Below, in pieces: positions 27,199 to 37,800 of a DNA stretch of 64,000 bases. The number at the start of each line of letters is the position of its first letter. The first letter of the stretch is position 1. The stretch is from Paracoccus aerius (lineage in GTDB: Bacteria > Pseudomonadota > Alphaproteobacteria > Rhodobacterales > Rhodobacteraceae). Below the pieces are notes generated by a model. The model was not told the origin of the DNA and did no database searches. It saw nothing but the letters and a program-made list of their open reading frames with translations. The translations under genes and the position numbers were made by a program. The DNA lies in the NCBI RefSeq assembly GCF_014656455.1, contig NZ_BNCL01000003.1, forward strand, positions 1 through 64,000. Direction: 5' to 3'.

Positions 27199-28191
27199 TC
27201 ACGGCCAGATCAGCGCCACATAGGCCGCGTATCCTGCGACAAGGACGGCCCCCTCCCTGCGGCTTATACGCCTGCCGGTGAATGCGAATGCCACCAGCAC
27301 CAGCGACGCCCCGATCATGATCAGGTTGTCGAAGCGGACGATCTCGCTCGGCACGTTCGTGGGCGAGATCAGAGCCGTGAAGCCGCCGATACCCAGGATG
27401 TTGTAGATGTTGGACCCGACGACGTTTCCGAATGCCACCTCGGTCTGCTTGCGGAGTGCGGCCATGACGGATGTCACAAGTTCGGGCATCGAGGTTCCGA
27501 TGGCGACAATCGTCAGGCCGATGATCGTTTCCGATATCGAGAACGAGCGAGCCAGGCCAACGGCACCGCTTACCAGGAAATTGCCTCCCAGCACGACCAA
27601 GGCCAATCCGGCAATCGCGATCAGGATCGAGAGGAATGCGGACCTGCCGATTTCACTTGGGGCCTTGAGGGCGGGATCTGCCTCTTGCAGGGCCAGCGAC
27701 TTGTCGAAGGCTGCGCCATGCGCATCGTCCAGGGCGCCGGCAGCCAGGCCGCGCTCCTGCCAGAAGGCTGCGAAGATGTAGCCTGCAAGGGCAAGCACGA
27801 AGACCAGACCGGCCAGCAGCCCCATCGGCACAAGCGCGGCAACGATCGCGAAGACGACCGTGACCAGGACCATGATCGTGCTGTCCCGCTTCAGTGCGTT
27901 CGAGGATACGGCGATCGGCGTGATGATCGCGGCGATCCCGAGGATCAGAAGGATGTTGGCAATGTTGGAGCCGACGATGTTGCCATAGGCAATCCCGGGC
28001 GACCCGCTGAGTGCCGCCTGAACCGAGGTAACAAGCTCGGGCGTCGAGGTTCCGAAACCGACCAGTGTAAGGCCGATGACAAGGGGCGAGACACCAAGCC
28101 GGTTCGCCACCTGCACGGCCCCGCGGACCAGCATCTCCCCTCCCAGCATCAGCAGGATCAAGCCCCCGACAAGCTGAAGTGCTATCTGCAT
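27199..28191 (-). CDS. Calcium/sodium antiporter (CaCA family, YrbG-like)
   Basis: 330-residue inner-membrane exchanger with about ten helices in two inverted halves. The alpha-repeats are GFGTSTPELVTSVQAAL with NIVGSNIANI in the first half, and AIGTSMPELVTSVMAAL with NVVGSNIYNI in the second; the acidic Glu in each is the ion-binding residue. The central loop (about 150-175) is cytoplasmic and charged. Base use is slightly less GC-rich than its neighbours. It is a single gene convergent with rppH. Confidence 0.93.
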   Translation of the reverse strand: MQIALQLVGGLILLMLGGEMLVRGAVQVANRLGVSPLVIGLTLVGFGTSTPELVTSVQAALSGSPGIAYGNIVGSNIANILLILGIAAIITPIAVSSNALKRDSTIMVLVTVVFAIVAALVPMGLLAGLVFVLALAGYIFAAFWQERGLAAGALDDAHGAAFDKSLALQEADPALKAPSEIGRSAFLSILIAIAGLALVVLGGNFLVSGAVGLARSFSISETIIGLTIVAIGTSMPELVTSVMAALRKQTEVAFGNVVGSNIYNILGIGGFTALISPTNVPSEIVRFDNLIMIGASLVLVAFAFTGRRISRREGAVLVAGYAAYVALIWP

Positions 28192-28318
28192 GGATGATCC
28201 TCCGGGCTGATCTTTCGCACCAAACTGCCGCGAGAAATAAAGCCGTTCAACCTCGGGAGAGATTGGGTAGAGGGAGAGGTGACCTGCCTCGGTCCGTCGG
28301 GCCTAGATGCCCGAACGG

Positions 28319-28342
28319 AAAGGGCGCCCGAACCGGACGCCC
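28319..28342 (-). terminator. Hairpin after the lytic transglycosylase gene
   Basis: On the minus strand GGGCGTCCG pairs with CGGGCGCCC (9 bp, one G-T) around a 3-base loop at 28322-28342, followed by TTT. It starts 8 bases past the stop at 28350. The T-run is short. Confidence 0.5.
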
Positions 28343-28349
28343 CCTTTGC

Positions 28350-29606
28350 TTACCGCCGCAATTGACCCAGCAGGATCGAGGTCGGATAGCCATCCGGCGT
28401 CACGCCGATGGACCGCTGATAGGCCGCGACCGATTCCATCGTGGCGGACCCGAACAGCCCGTCGATCTCGCCTTGGTAGAAGCCCTTGGCGCGCAGGCGC
28501 TGCTGGATCTCCTGCCGCTCGCTGGTGGACAGCGGGCGGTCGTTGCGCGGCCAGGATCCCTGGATGCCCGGACGGCCCGCGATGCGTTCGCCCAGGAAAG
28601 CCACGCCAAGCGCGTAGTTGTCCGAGTTGTTGTAGCGCAGGATGGACCGGAAGTTGTCGAGGATCAGGAAGGCCGGGCCGTTCGCCCCCGCCGGCATGAT
28701 GATGGACCCGTTGCCCGAAGGCAGCGCGCCGCCGCCGATGCGGCGCACGCCCTGCGCGGCCCAGTCCGACCGCCGCGTGCCCTTGCCCACCAGGCCCATG
28801 TTGAAGCCCGGCGGCAGTTGCACCTCGGCCCCCCAGGCCTGGCCCGGCACCCAGCCGTTGCGGCGCAGGTAGTTCGCGGTCGAGGCCAGCGAGTCGGTCG
28901 GATCCTCGGACCAGATGTCGCGGCGGCCGTCGCCGGTGAAGTCGACAGCATAGTCCAGATAGGACGTGGGCATGAACTGCGTGTGGCCCATCGCCCCGGC
29001 CCAGCTTCCCAGCATGTGTTCGGGATCGGTGTCACCTGCCTGCAGGATGCGCAGCGCGGCGATCAGCTGGTTCTGGAACATTTCTCCGCGCCGGCCGTCA
29101 TAGGCCAGCGTCGCCAAGGACGGGATGATCTGCATCTTGCCGCGATTGGCGCCGAAGTTCGATTCCATGCCCCAGACGGCCAGCACGATCTCGCGCGGGA
29201 CGCCGTAGCGGGCCTCGATCTGGGACAGGGTGCCCGACAGTTGCGCGGCCTTCTGGCGGCCGGTGGTGACGCGCACGTCCGACACCGCGCTGTCCAGGTA
29301 CAGCCAGACAGGGCGGCTGAACTCGGCCTGCTTGCGGTCCAGGCGGATCACCTCGGGGTTATAGCGGGCGATCCGCATGGCGCGGTCATAGGTGGCGGGC
29401 GAAACGCCCGAGGCCACCGCGCGGGACCGGAAGGATTGGACGAAGTTCTGCAATCCCGCCTCGTCGCCCGCGGATGCCGCGGGGATCGGCGCGGGCGTGA
29501 CCGGGGCGCTGCCGGACATGCCGCCGGGCGCGCGGTTCATCGGGCCTGCGCAGGATGCCAGAACGCCCACCAATGCGGTGGTCAGGAAGATGCGGGAAAG
29601 TGTCAT
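28350..29606 (-). CDS. Lytic murein transglycosylase, MltB family, lipoprotein
   Basis: 418-residue outer-membrane lipoprotein that cleaves glycan strands with 1,6-anhydro formation. The lipobox LASC places the lipidated Cys near residue 19. The SLT_2 domain (about 50-320) carries the catalytic Glu in VWGMESNFGANRGKMQ, then AGAMGHTQFMPTSY and DGRRDIWSEDPTDSLAS. A peptidoglycan-binding-1 domain (about 350-415) ends the protein with GLFGSATMESVAAYQ. It stands alone with its own promoter in the AT-rich patch near 29630-29645. Confidence 0.94.
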   Translation of the reverse strand: MTLSRIFLTTALVGVLASCAGPMNRAPGGMSGSAPVTPAPIPAASAGDEAGLQNFVQSFRSRAVASGVSPATYDRAMRIARYNPEVIRLDRKQAEFSRPVWLYLDSAVSDVRVTTGRQKAAQLSGTLSQIEARYGVPREIVLAVWGMESNFGANRGKMQIIPSLATLAYDGRRGEMFQNQLIAALRILQAGDTDPEHMLGSWAGAMGHTQFMPTSYLDYAVDFTGDGRRDIWSEDPTDSLASTANYLRRNGWVPGQAWGAEVQLPPGFNMGLVGKGTRRSDWAAQGVRRIGGGALPSGNGSIIMPAGANGPAFLILDNFRSILRYNNSDNYALGVAFLGERIAGRPGIQGSWPRNDRPLSTSERQEIQQRLRAKGFYQGEIDGLFGSATMESVAAYQRSIGVTPDGYPTSILLGQLRR

Positions 29607-29690
29607 GAATCGCCTGTCCGTAACTGCTGCTATTATTGTTAACGGCAGTCTAGCGAAGACACTTCCGGTTGAATAGGGCCGCGTCGCCCG

Positions 29691-30029
29691 TCAGTGCAGC
29701 GTCTCGCCCTCGTCCGACGCGCCCTCGCCTTTGAAGAAGGGCTGCATCTGCGCGATGATGACCGAGTTTTCGTCCAGGGCACGCTGCATCAAGGCGCGTT
29801 CGTCCTGATCGATTTCGTGACCCTCGGCCAGCCGTTCCTCCAGGCTGCCATAGCCGGTCACGTCCAGGGGCGACAGGTCGGCCTGCTTCAGGATCGCCAC
29901 GGTCTCGCGCACCGCCTCGGCTTCGTCCCGGCCGGCGGAATAGCAGATCAGCGCGGCCCCGGTGGCGCCTTCCGGCAGGCCGTCGTCCTTGCTGCGGCCC
30001 ACCTCGACCAGAAGGGTATAGACGTTCAT
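29691..30029 (-). CDS. Uncharacterised small protein
   Basis: I do not recognise this family. From the ATG at 30029 (AGAGGTC upstream) it has 112 residues and starts MNVYTLLVEVGRSKDDGLPE. It has no signal peptide or membrane helix, is acidic, and appears to be an alpha/beta protein with CYSAGRDEAEAVRETVAILK followed by a Glu/Asp-rich second half. A reading from 30083 adds 18 residues without a ribosome site. It is divergent from the YbaK-like gene. Confidence 0.75.
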   Translation of the reverse strand: MNVYTLLVEVGRSKDDGLPEGATGAALICYSAGRDEAEAVRETVAILKQADLSPLDVTGYGSLEERLAEGHEIDQDERALMQRALDENSVIIAQMQPFFKGEGASDEGETLH

Positions 30030-30147
30030 GGCGACCTCTCTGCTGCGATGGCTTGCAACATCATGCCTGATGCGGGGACGCAAGATAAAGGGCGGGCTTT
30101 TCGCGCCCCTTCACCGCCGCTAGGGTCGCGCGAAAAGGGGAACGGGA

Positions 30148-30618
30148 ATGAGCAAGAGCCTGGCACGGGTCCGCGCGGCCCTGGAAGCGGCCGGCGTCGA
30201 CGCCGAGATTCGCGAGATGTCCGAAACGACCCGCACCGCCGAGGATGCTGCGCGGGCAGCGGGCTGCGCGGTGGACCAGATCGCCAAGTCGATCATCTTC
30301 CGGGGCGAGGCCACGGGCCATGTCGTCCTGTTCCTGACCGCAGGCGGCAACCGTGTCGATCCGGCAAGGGCCACGACGGTCGCCGGGCAGTCCCTAGGCA
30401 AGGCGGACGCCGCCCTGATCCGCAAGGAAACCGGCTTCGCGATCGGCGGCGTGGCCCCGGTGGGGCATCTGAAGCCGGTGACGGCCTTCTTCGATCCGCG
30501 CCTTCTGGATTTCAACATCGTCTGGGCGGCGGCGGGAACGCCGCGCCATGTCTTCGCAATCGCGCCCAACCAACTGCTTGAGTTGACCGGGGGCAGTCTG
30601 GCGGATTTCACCGGCTGA
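30148..30618 (+). CDS. YbaK/EbsC-family aminoacyl-tRNA deacylase
   Basis: 156-residue stand-alone editing domain related to the ProRS INS domain; family members hydrolyse mischarged Cys- or Ala-tRNA(Pro). Supporting motifs are the conserved Lys in VDQIAKSIIFRGE (about 44-56), VVLFLTAGGNRVD and GFAIGGVAPVGH (about 97-108), and DPRLLDFNIVWAAAGTP. A ribosome site GGGGAACGGG precedes the ATG. The exact tRNA substrate cannot be told. Its 3' end overlaps the convergent hydrolase by 11 bases. Confidence 0.88.
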   Translation: MSKSLARVRAALEAAGVDAEIREMSETTRTAEDAARAAGCAVDQIAKSIIFRGEATGHVVLFLTAGGNRVDPARATTVAGQSLGKADAALIRKETGFAIGGVAPVGHLKPVTAFFDPRLLDFNIVWAAAGTPRHVFAIAPNQLLELTGGSLADFTG

Positions 30619-31399
30619 GCAGGCTTTCCAGCAATGGGCTGCTTGGCTGCTCCAGCCGGTCGATCACATCGAAATGGTGCAGGCCGGGGTCGGTTACGCA
30701 ATCGGTGGGGGCGCCCATGCCCGCCCAGATATTTGCCAGCAGGCGGGCCTGGCGGATGAACTCGGGGCGTTCCATGCCGCCGACCCAGGTGGTGACTGGG
30801 ATCCCCTGGCGCGGGACCAGCAGGGCGGGGCTTTCGGCCACGGCCTCGGCCGCGTCGAGGTGCAGCGTCTCGTTCATCGTGGTCCGCATCAGCGGGCGCA
30901 GGTCGGTCAAAGGAGAGATCGGGATGCAGGATGTCACCCGCGCGGCCACCGGGTCAGGCAGCGTGCCGTCGTCGCAAATCATTCGGGCCGCCAGATGCCC
31001 GCCCGCCGAATGGCCGGTCAAGGCAATGGGACCGTCCACCTGTGCGGCCGCCTGCGTGATCGCCTCTGCCACCTCGCCCACCATCTGCCGGATGCGTGCT
31101 TGTGGTGCCAGGGTATAGGCCGGCATCGCCACCGCCCAGCCACGCGCAAGGGCACCCGCCGCCAGATGCGACCACATTCCGGGGTCGAAGCGCATCCAGT
31201 ATCCGCCGTGGATGAAGACCATCAGCCCTTCCGGCGTGCCGTCAGGGTGAAACACATGCCCGCGTCGCAGCGGCTTGGGCGGGTATGCTTCCCTGAACGC
31301 TGCCGCGGCGGACTGCCAGCGGGGCACGAAGCCTTCGGCCTGCGGGATATGCGCGCCATTGGCATAAGCGTCGTCCCAGTCGGTGACGTGATAGATCAT
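30608..31399 (-). CDS. Alpha/beta hydrolase, probable kynurenine formamidase (arylformamidase)
   Basis: 263-residue cytoplasmic hydrolase. The oxyanion motif is FIHGGYWMRFDP (about 62-73), the nucleophile elbow is GHSAGGHLAARM (about 128-139), and the late His is in DPGLHHFDVIDRL. HGGYW is characteristic of arylformamidases and related esterases. The divergent neighbour is kynureninase, so conversion of N-formylkynurenine to kynurenine is the best inference. It is not the metal-dependent KynB type. Tryptophan 2,3-dioxygenase is not in the window. Confidence 0.75.
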   Translation of the reverse strand: MIYHVTDWDDAYANGAHIPQAEGFVPRWQSAAAAFREAYPPKPLRRGHVFHPDGTPEGLMVFIHGGYWMRFDPGMWSHLAAGALARGWAVAMPAYTLAPQARIRQMVGEVAEAITQAAAQVDGPIALTGHSAGGHLAARMICDDGTLPDPVAARVTSCIPISPLTDLRPLMRTTMNETLHLDAAEAVAESPALLVPRQGIPVTTWVGGMERPEFIRQARLLANIWAGMGAPTDCVTDPGLHHFDVIDRLEQPSSPLLESLLSR

Positions 31400-31460
31400 G
31401 CTGCCCTCTCTTTCGGGCAGAAAAGGCTGCTGCTAGCCTGCGGTCAAGATGGAGAGAGCC

Positions 31461-32648
31461 ATGACCGATTTTACCGCCACCCGCCGCGCCTTCCACCTGC
31501 CCCAGGGGATCACCTACCTGGACGGCAATTCGCTGGGGCCGATGCCGGTCGCCGCGCGCGACCGGGTGGCCCGGATGATGGCGGATGAATGGTCCGAGAT
31601 GCTGATCACCGGCTGGAACAAGGCGGGCTGGTATGTCCAGCCGCGCAAGGTCGGCGACCGGATCGCGCGGCTGATCGGCGCGGGGCCGGGGCAGGTGGTG
31701 ATGGGGGACACGCTGTCGATCAAGGTGTTCCAGGCCCTCAGCGCGGCCCTGGCGCTGCGTCCCGGCCGGCGGGTGATCCTGTCCGACAGCGGCAATTTCC
31801 CGTCCGACCTTTATGTGGCGCAAGGCCTTGCCCATTCCTTGGGGGCCGAGTTGCGCGTGGTCGCGCCCGAGGCCGTCGAGGCCGCCATCACCGACGACCT
31901 GGCCGTGCTGATGCTGACCGAGGTCGATTACCGCACCGGTCGCCGCCACGACATGGACGCGCTGACCGCCAGGGCGCATGACGCGGGCGCCCTGGCGCTG
32001 TGGGATCTGGCCCATTCGGCGGGGGCGGTCGATGTGGACCTGACCGCGGCCGATGCCGATTTCGCGGTGGGCTGCACCTATAAATACCTGAATGGCGGGC
32101 CGGGTGCGCCGGCCTTCATCTGGACCCATCCCCGCCATGCCGATGCGGCCCAGCCGATCCTGCAGGGCTGGATGGGCCATGACGCGCCCTTCGCCTTTGA
32201 TCCCGACTATCGCCCCGCTACCGGGGTGGAGCGGATGCGGGTGGGCACGCCGCCGGTGATCGCGCTGGCCGCGCTCGACGCGGCCCTGGATGTCTGGGAC
32301 GATGTCAGCCTGGCGGACCTGCGCGCCCGGTCGATCGTGCTGACCCAGGCCTTCATCGCCGGGGTCGAGGCAAGCTGCCCCGACGTGACGCTCAATTCCC
32401 CGCGCGATCCGGCCCTGCGCGGGTCGCAGGTCAGCTTCTGCCATCCGCAGGGCTATGCGGTGATGCAGGCGCTGATCGCCGCGGGGATCGTTGGCGATTT
32501 CCGCGCCCCCGACGTGCTGCGCTTCGGCTTTGCACCCCTTTACAACGACCTGGACGATGTCGAGCGGGCGGTGGACGGGCTGGCCCGGATTCTGCGCGAC
32601 GGCAGCTGGAATGACGAAAGGTTTCATCAAAGAGCCGCCGTGACGTAG
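31461..32648 (+). CDS. kynU: Kynureninase
   Basis: PLP enzyme cleaving kynurenine to anthranilate and alanine. It has 395 residues. The start region YLDGNSLGPMP is conserved; cofactor-binding Asp lies in LWDLAHSAGAVDVDL and the Schiff-base Lys in GCTYKYLNGGPGAPAF (about 206-221). The PVIALAALDAALDV region and RFGFAPLYN also fit. I prefer the ATG at 31461 because GGAGAG lies 4 bases upstream; an in-frame ATG at 31449 is less likely. It shares 61 bases of promoter region with the formamidase-like hydrolase. Confidence 0.95.
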   Translation: MTDFTATRRAFHLPQGITYLDGNSLGPMPVAARDRVARMMADEWSEMLITGWNKAGWYVQPRKVGDRIARLIGAGPGQVVMGDTLSIKVFQALSAALALRPGRRVILSDSGNFPSDLYVAQGLAHSLGAELRVVAPEAVEAAITDDLAVLMLTEVDYRTGRRHDMDALTARAHDAGALALWDLAHSAGAVDVDLTAADADFAVGCTYKYLNGGPGAPAFIWTHPRHADAAQPILQGWMGHDAPFAFDPDYRPATGVERMRVGTPPVIALAALDAALDVWDDVSLADLRARSIVLTQAFIAGVEASCPDVTLNSPRDPALRGSQVSFCHPQGYAVMQALIAAGIVGDFRAPDVLRFGFAPLYNDLDDVERAVDGLARILRDGSWNDERFHQRAAVT

Positions 32649-32707
32649 GGAGATGGGGCTTCCATCATGGACTGTTGTGAACCAGATATATTGCGTCCGG
32701 TTGGGTC

Positions 32708-33775
32708 ATGACGATGCGCGTGCGGCTGCTTTCCTGGTTCCTTCTTGCCTGTCTGCCGGTCCCCCCCGCGGCCGCGCAGGATGACCTGCTGCGCGTCGAG
32801 ATGGTATCGGCCGAGGAAAGGCCCGTCGCGCTTGACCTGCAACTGTCGGGCAGCATCACCGCGACAGACAGCGTGCAGATGAGCTTTCGCCAGCCCGGGC
32901 GCGTGACCGGCGTGCTGGTCGACAGGGGCGACCGGGTCCGCCAGGGCCAGGAATTGGCGCGGCTGGATTCGGTCCAGCAGGACCAGGCGCTGCGGGTGGC
33001 CGAGGCGGGGCTGGCCGCGGCACAGGCGGGTCTTTCGCAGGCCCGGCAGGCCAGCGACCGGGCCGAGGCGCTGTTGTCACGGGGCGTCGGCACCCGCGCC
33101 GCGCGGGATGATGCCCTGCGGGCCTTGTCCGAAGCGCAGGGCACTGTCGAGCGTGCGGAAAGCGGGCTTGAACAGGCCCGCCGTGCGGTCCAGGACACCG
33201 TTCTGCGCGCGCCCGAGGATGGGGTCGTGACCTCTCGCGACATGGCTCCGGGGCAGGTGGTCGGCGCGGCGCAGGTGGTGCTGACGCTGGCCGCGCTTGA
33301 CGGGCTGGAGGCCGTGTTCGACGCGCCCGACCACCCCCGGCTGCACAGCGCGATGGGCCAGGCCGTGCGGCTGGAAACCATCGACATCGACCGGCCCGAG
33401 ATGCAGGGCACGGTCACCGAAATCTCGCCCCTCGTGGATCCCGCGACGGGCACGGTCACCTTGCGCGTCGCGATCGCCGACGTGCCCGCCGATACCGCCT
33501 TGCTGGGTGCGGCGGTGCGGGGTCATGTGGACCTGTCGGTCGATCGGGGCATCGCGGTGCCCTGGACGGCGCTGATGCGCGACGGCGACCAGCCGGCGGT
33601 GTGGCGCGTGGATGGGGACAACCGGGTCAGCCTGGTGCCGGTGGGCATCGCGCATTTCTCGAACGGCGTGGTCTATCTGTCCAAGGGGATCGAGGCCGGC
33701 GACGTGGTGGTCGGGGCGGGATCCCAGCTTCTTTATCCCGGCCGCCAGGTCCAGCGGGCCGAGGTGCTGCCGTGA
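32708..33775 (+). CDS. RND efflux periplasmic adaptor (MFP), first copy
   Basis: 355-residue membrane-fusion protein linking an RND pump to an outer-membrane channel. Signal peptide about 1-24, then lipoyl half (SFRQPGRVTGVLVDRGDRVR, about 58-77), a coiled-coil hairpin (about 88-165, AEAGLAAAQAGLSQARQA), second lipoyl half (LRAPEDGVVTSRDMAPG) and beta-barrel and membrane-proximal domains. It starts an operon with a second adaptor, overlapping it by GTGA. The second ATG at 32714 is an alternative start. Confidence 0.93.
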   Translation: MTMRVRLLSWFLLACLPVPPAAAQDDLLRVEMVSAEERPVALDLQLSGSITATDSVQMSFRQPGRVTGVLVDRGDRVRQGQELARLDSVQQDQALRVAEAGLAAAQAGLSQARQASDRAEALLSRGVGTRAARDDALRALSEAQGTVERAESGLEQARRAVQDTVLRAPEDGVVTSRDMAPGQVVGAAQVVLTLAALDGLEAVFDAPDHPRLHSAMGQAVRLETIDIDRPEMQGTVTEISPLVDPATGTVTLRVAIADVPADTALLGAAVRGHVDLSVDRGIAVPWTALMRDGDQPAVWRVDGDNRVSLVPVGIAHFSNGVVYLSKGIEAGDVVVGAGSQLLYPGRQVQRAEVLP

Positions 33776-34872
33776 TCCGCGCCCTTGCCCTGATCCTTCC
33801 GGTGCTGGTCCTGCCCTTGCAGGCGCAGTCACTGAGCCTGCCTGATTGGCTTGGTCTCGAAGGCCACGCCGAGGAAGGCGGACCCGTCCGCCCCATCGTG
33901 TCCGAGATCGTCGAGGATCGCGGACAGGACGCGCGGTGGGTGCCGGGGGTGGTTGCGTCGAAGACGCAGGTGACGATGGCCTTCCAGACGCTGGGCCGGA
34001 TGGTCTCGCGCCCTGTCGACCTGGGCGACCGGGTCGAACGGGGCGACGTGCTGGCCAACCTCGCGTCCGAGGATCTGGCCGCCACCACCCGCGCCGCCGA
34101 GGCCGCCCTGGCTGCGGCCGAGGTTCAGCGCGACACCGCGCGCCTGACGCTGGAACGCACGCAGGCGCTTGCCGCCCGCAACGTCGCCACGGCCGCCCAG
34201 TTGGAACAGGCCCAACGTGCCGCCGCAGCTGCCGAGGCAGGGGCCGAGCAGGCCCAGTCGGAACTGGTCCAGGCCCGTGATGCGCAAAGCTATGCCCGCA
34301 TGACCGCGCCCTTCGCGGGCGTCGTCAGCGCCGTCTACGAGGCGCCGGGCAGCGTGCTGGGGGCGGGCACGCCCGTCCTGCAGCTTTCGGCCGAGGACCA
34401 GCGGGAGGCGCTGATCGACCTTCCCGAACCCGCGCTTGCGGGGCTGCCGGCGGACGCGGTCTTCACGATCTGGCAGCTTTCGGACCCGAACCGGCAGGTC
34501 CGCGCCACGCTGGACCGGATCGACCCCACCGCCGACAGCGCCACCCGCACCCGGCGGCTTTACCTGACGCTGCCGCCCGACGCGCCCTTCCGGCTGGGCG
34601 CCCTGATCCGTGCCCGGCTGGGGACCGCCAGCGAGCCTGCGCTGATGCTGTCGTCATCGGCCATCTTCCAACGTGACGGCGCCCCCCATGTCTGGCGCGT
34701 GCTGCGCAATGGCGAAGCGGCCCATGTCGAGGCCGTGCCGATCACCCCCGCCGCCGATTTCGACGGGCGCGTCCTCGTGTCCCAGGGGTTGAACCCGGGC
34801 GACGAGGTCGTGATCCGGGGCGTCAATTCGCTGTCCGACGGCCAGGCCGTCGGGGAAAGGGTCCAGCCTTGA
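33772..34872 (+). CDS. RND efflux periplasmic adaptor (MFP), second copy
   Basis: 366-residue adaptor starting with GTG in the GTGA overlap. Signal peptide about 1-20. The lipoyl half has TLGRMVSRPVDLGDRVERGD, the coiled-coil runs about 95-165 and is Ala/Gln/Glu-rich, and MTAPFAGVVSAVYEAPG marks the second lipoyl half. It differs clearly in sequence from the first adaptor, so this is not a recent tandem copy. Two adaptors with one pump suggests a mixed adaptor trimer pair. Its stop overlaps the pump start by TTGA. Confidence 0.93.
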   Translation: MIRALALILPVLVLPLQAQSLSLPDWLGLEGHAEEGGPVRPIVSEIVEDRGQDARWVPGVVASKTQVTMAFQTLGRMVSRPVDLGDRVERGDVLANLASEDLAATTRAAEAALAAAEVQRDTARLTLERTQALAARNVATAAQLEQAQRAAAAAEAGAEQAQSELVQARDAQSYARMTAPFAGVVSAVYEAPGSVLGAGTPVLQLSAEDQREALIDLPEPALAGLPADAVFTIWQLSDPNRQVRATLDRIDPTADSATRTRRLYLTLPPDAPFRLGALIRARLGTASEPALMLSSSAIFQRDGAPHVWRVLRNGEAAHVEAVPITPAADFDGRVLVSQGLNPGDEVVIRGVNSLSDGQAVGERVQP

Positions 34873-37800
34873 AGGGCTTCAACCTGTCGGACTGGGCGCT
34901 GAACCACCGCAGTTTCGTGTGGTTCCTGCTGATCATCTCGCTGGTGGCGGGAACGATCAGCTATAACAACCTGGGTCGCGAGGAGGACCCGAACTTCACC
35001 ATCAAGATCATGGTGATCAGCGCGGCCCTGCCCGGCGCCACGGTCGAGGAAACGCTGAAGCAGGTCACCACCCGGATCGAAACCAAGCTCGAGGAACTGG
35101 ACGAGCTTTACTTCACCCGGTCCGTGACCATGCCGGGGCAGGCGGTCGTCTATCTGGAACTGCTGCCCACCACGCGCGGCCCGCAGGTGCCCGACATCTG
35201 GAGGCGCGTGCGCGAGATGATGTCGGATATTCGACCCGAATTTCCGCAGGAATTCGCGGGCTTCCAGTTCAACGACGATTTCGGCGACGTCTTCGGCAAC
35301 ATCTATGCCTTCACCGCCGACGGCTACAGCCCCCGCGAATTGCGCGACCGGGTCGAACGCATCCGCAAGCAGGTGGCCGCCCTGGACGCCGCCGGCCGGA
35401 CCGAGCTTCTGGGAGAGCAGTCCGAGCAGATCTACCTTGAATTCTCGGCCGCGCGGCTGGCAGCCCTGGGGCTGAACCAGCAGCAGGTCGTGGCGACGCT
35501 GGCCCAGCAGAACGCGATCGTGCCGTCGGGGGTGATCCAGGCGGGGCCGGAACAGGTGCTGGTCCGCGTGGGCGGGCAGTTCGACGACGCTGAATCCATC
35601 GCCGCCGTGAACCTGCGCGTGGGCGAGCGGTTCTTCAACCTGGGCGACGTGGCAAGCGTGCGGCGCGGCTATCAGGATCCGCCGCAATCGCTGTTCCGAT
35701 ATAACGGCAAGCCCGCCATCGGCCTTCAGGTCGGGATGCGCGAAGGCGAGAATATCCTTGAATTCGGCAAGGATCTGGACGCGCTGATGTCGCGCGTGGC
35801 CGCTGAACTGCCCGTGGGGATCGAGATGGCCAAGGTTGCCGACCAGCCTCATGTCGTCGAGGATGCCGTGGGCCATTTCGTCACGGCCCTGGCCGAGGCC
35901 GTGATCATCGTCCTTGTGGTCAGCTTTATCAGCCTGGGCCTGCGCGCAGGCATGGTGGTGACCATGACCATCCCGTTGTGCCTGGCCATAACCTTCGTGA
36001 TCCTGGATCTTTACGGCATCACCCTGCAGCGCATTTCGCTGGGGGCGCTGATCATCGCGCTTGGGCTGCTGGTCGATGATGCGATGATCGCGATCGAGAC
36101 GATGATATCCCGGCTCGAGATCGGCGAAACGCTGGAAAAGGCCGCCAGCTATGCCTGGACCTCGATCGCATTCCCGATGCTGACGGGGACGCTGGTGACG
36201 GTCGCGGGCTTCATCCCGATTGGGTTGAACAGCTCGGCCGCGGGCGAGTTCACCTTTTCGCTGTTCGTGGTGATCGCCGTGTCGCTGGTGGTGTCCTGGA
36301 TTGTGGCCGTGCTGTTCGCGCCGCTTCTGGGGGTGACCTTCCTGCGCCGCTACGACGCCCACCATCAGCCCAAGCCTGGCTGGCTGCGCCGCCGCTTCCA
36401 CGGGCTGCTGCTGTGGTCGATGCGCTTCAAGTGGATCGTGATCGCCGTCACGCTGGCGTTGTTCGCGCTGTCCGTCTGGGGAATGCGTTTCGTCGAGCAG
36501 CAGTTCTTCCCCACATCGGACCGGACCGAGGTTCTGGTCGATATCGTCGAACGCCAGAACACCTCGATCGCCCGGACCCGCGAGGACATGGACCGGCTGG
36601 AACAGGTCCTGGCAGGGAACGAGGACGTGCTGTTCTGGACATCCTATGTGGGCACCGGCGCGCCGCGCTTCGTGCTGGCGATGGATGTGCCGACGCCCGG
36701 ACCCTATATGGGCCAGATCGTGATCCAGACGCCCGACCTTGCGGCGCGCGACCGGCTTAAGGCGCTGCTGATGGACAAGGCGGCGCGCGAGTTTCCGGGC
36801 GTGGACATCTATGTGAAGAACCTGGAAATCGGGCCGCCGGTCGGCAAGCCGGTGCAATACCGCGTCAGCGCCCCTGATGCGGATGTCGCGCGGGACACGG
36901 CCCGCCGCCTGGCGGCGGTGCTGGCCCGCGAACCCCGGCTGCGCGGCATCTCGATGGACTGGAACGAGCCTGCGCGCGTGGTGCGGCTGCAGATCGACCA
37001 GGACCAGGTGCGGCGGCTGGGCCTGACCAGCCAGGACGTGGCCGACACGCTGTCGGCGCTGTTCTCGGGCCAAGTCATCACCCAGTTGCGCGACGACATC
37101 TTCCTGATCGACGTGGTCGGGCGGGGGCAGGCCGAGGACCGCACCTCGATCGAATCGATCCGCAACCTGGAACTGCGGCTGCCGAATGGCGAGGGGACGC
37201 CGCTGTCCTCGGTCGTGTCGCTGGACTATGCGACCGAACAGCCGCTGATCGCGCAGCGCAACGGACTTCCCACCGTCACCGTCAAGGCCGACGTGGCGAC
37301 CAGGGACCAGCCCGCCACCTTGGTCAGCGCGCTTGCCCCCGCGGTGGCCGAGTTCCAGGCGAGCCTGCCCTCGGAGGTGACGATCACGGTGGGCGGCACG
37401 GTCGAGACTTCGGCCGACAGCCAGGAACCGATCGCGGCCGTGGTGCCGGTCATGCTGCTGATCATGGCCTTCCTGGTCATGGCGCAGATGCAAAGCTTCC
37501 GCTTGTCGCTGATCGTCTTTGCCGCAGCACCCCTGGGCCTGATCGGCGTGGTCGCGGTGCTGGTGCCCTTCGGCGTGCCGATGGGCTTTGTCGCGATCCT
37601 GGGCATCCTGGCGCTGATCGGCATCCTGATCCGCAACTCGGTCATCCTGGTCCACGAGATCCAGGAACTGCTGCACAAGGGCCGCAGCCAGTGGCAGGCC
37701 GTGTTCGAGGCGTCGGACAGCCGCGCCCGTCCGATCCTGCTGACGGCGGCGGCGGCCTCGCTGGCGCTGATCCCCATCTCGCGCCAGGTGTTCTGGGGGC

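Noticed and set aside
34560..37676. A 1038-codon open frame antisense to the RND pump
   Set aside because: Its translation is Asp/His/Gln/Arg-rich without any family motif, as expected from the shadow of a GC-rich membrane gene; the plus-strand RND protein explains the region.
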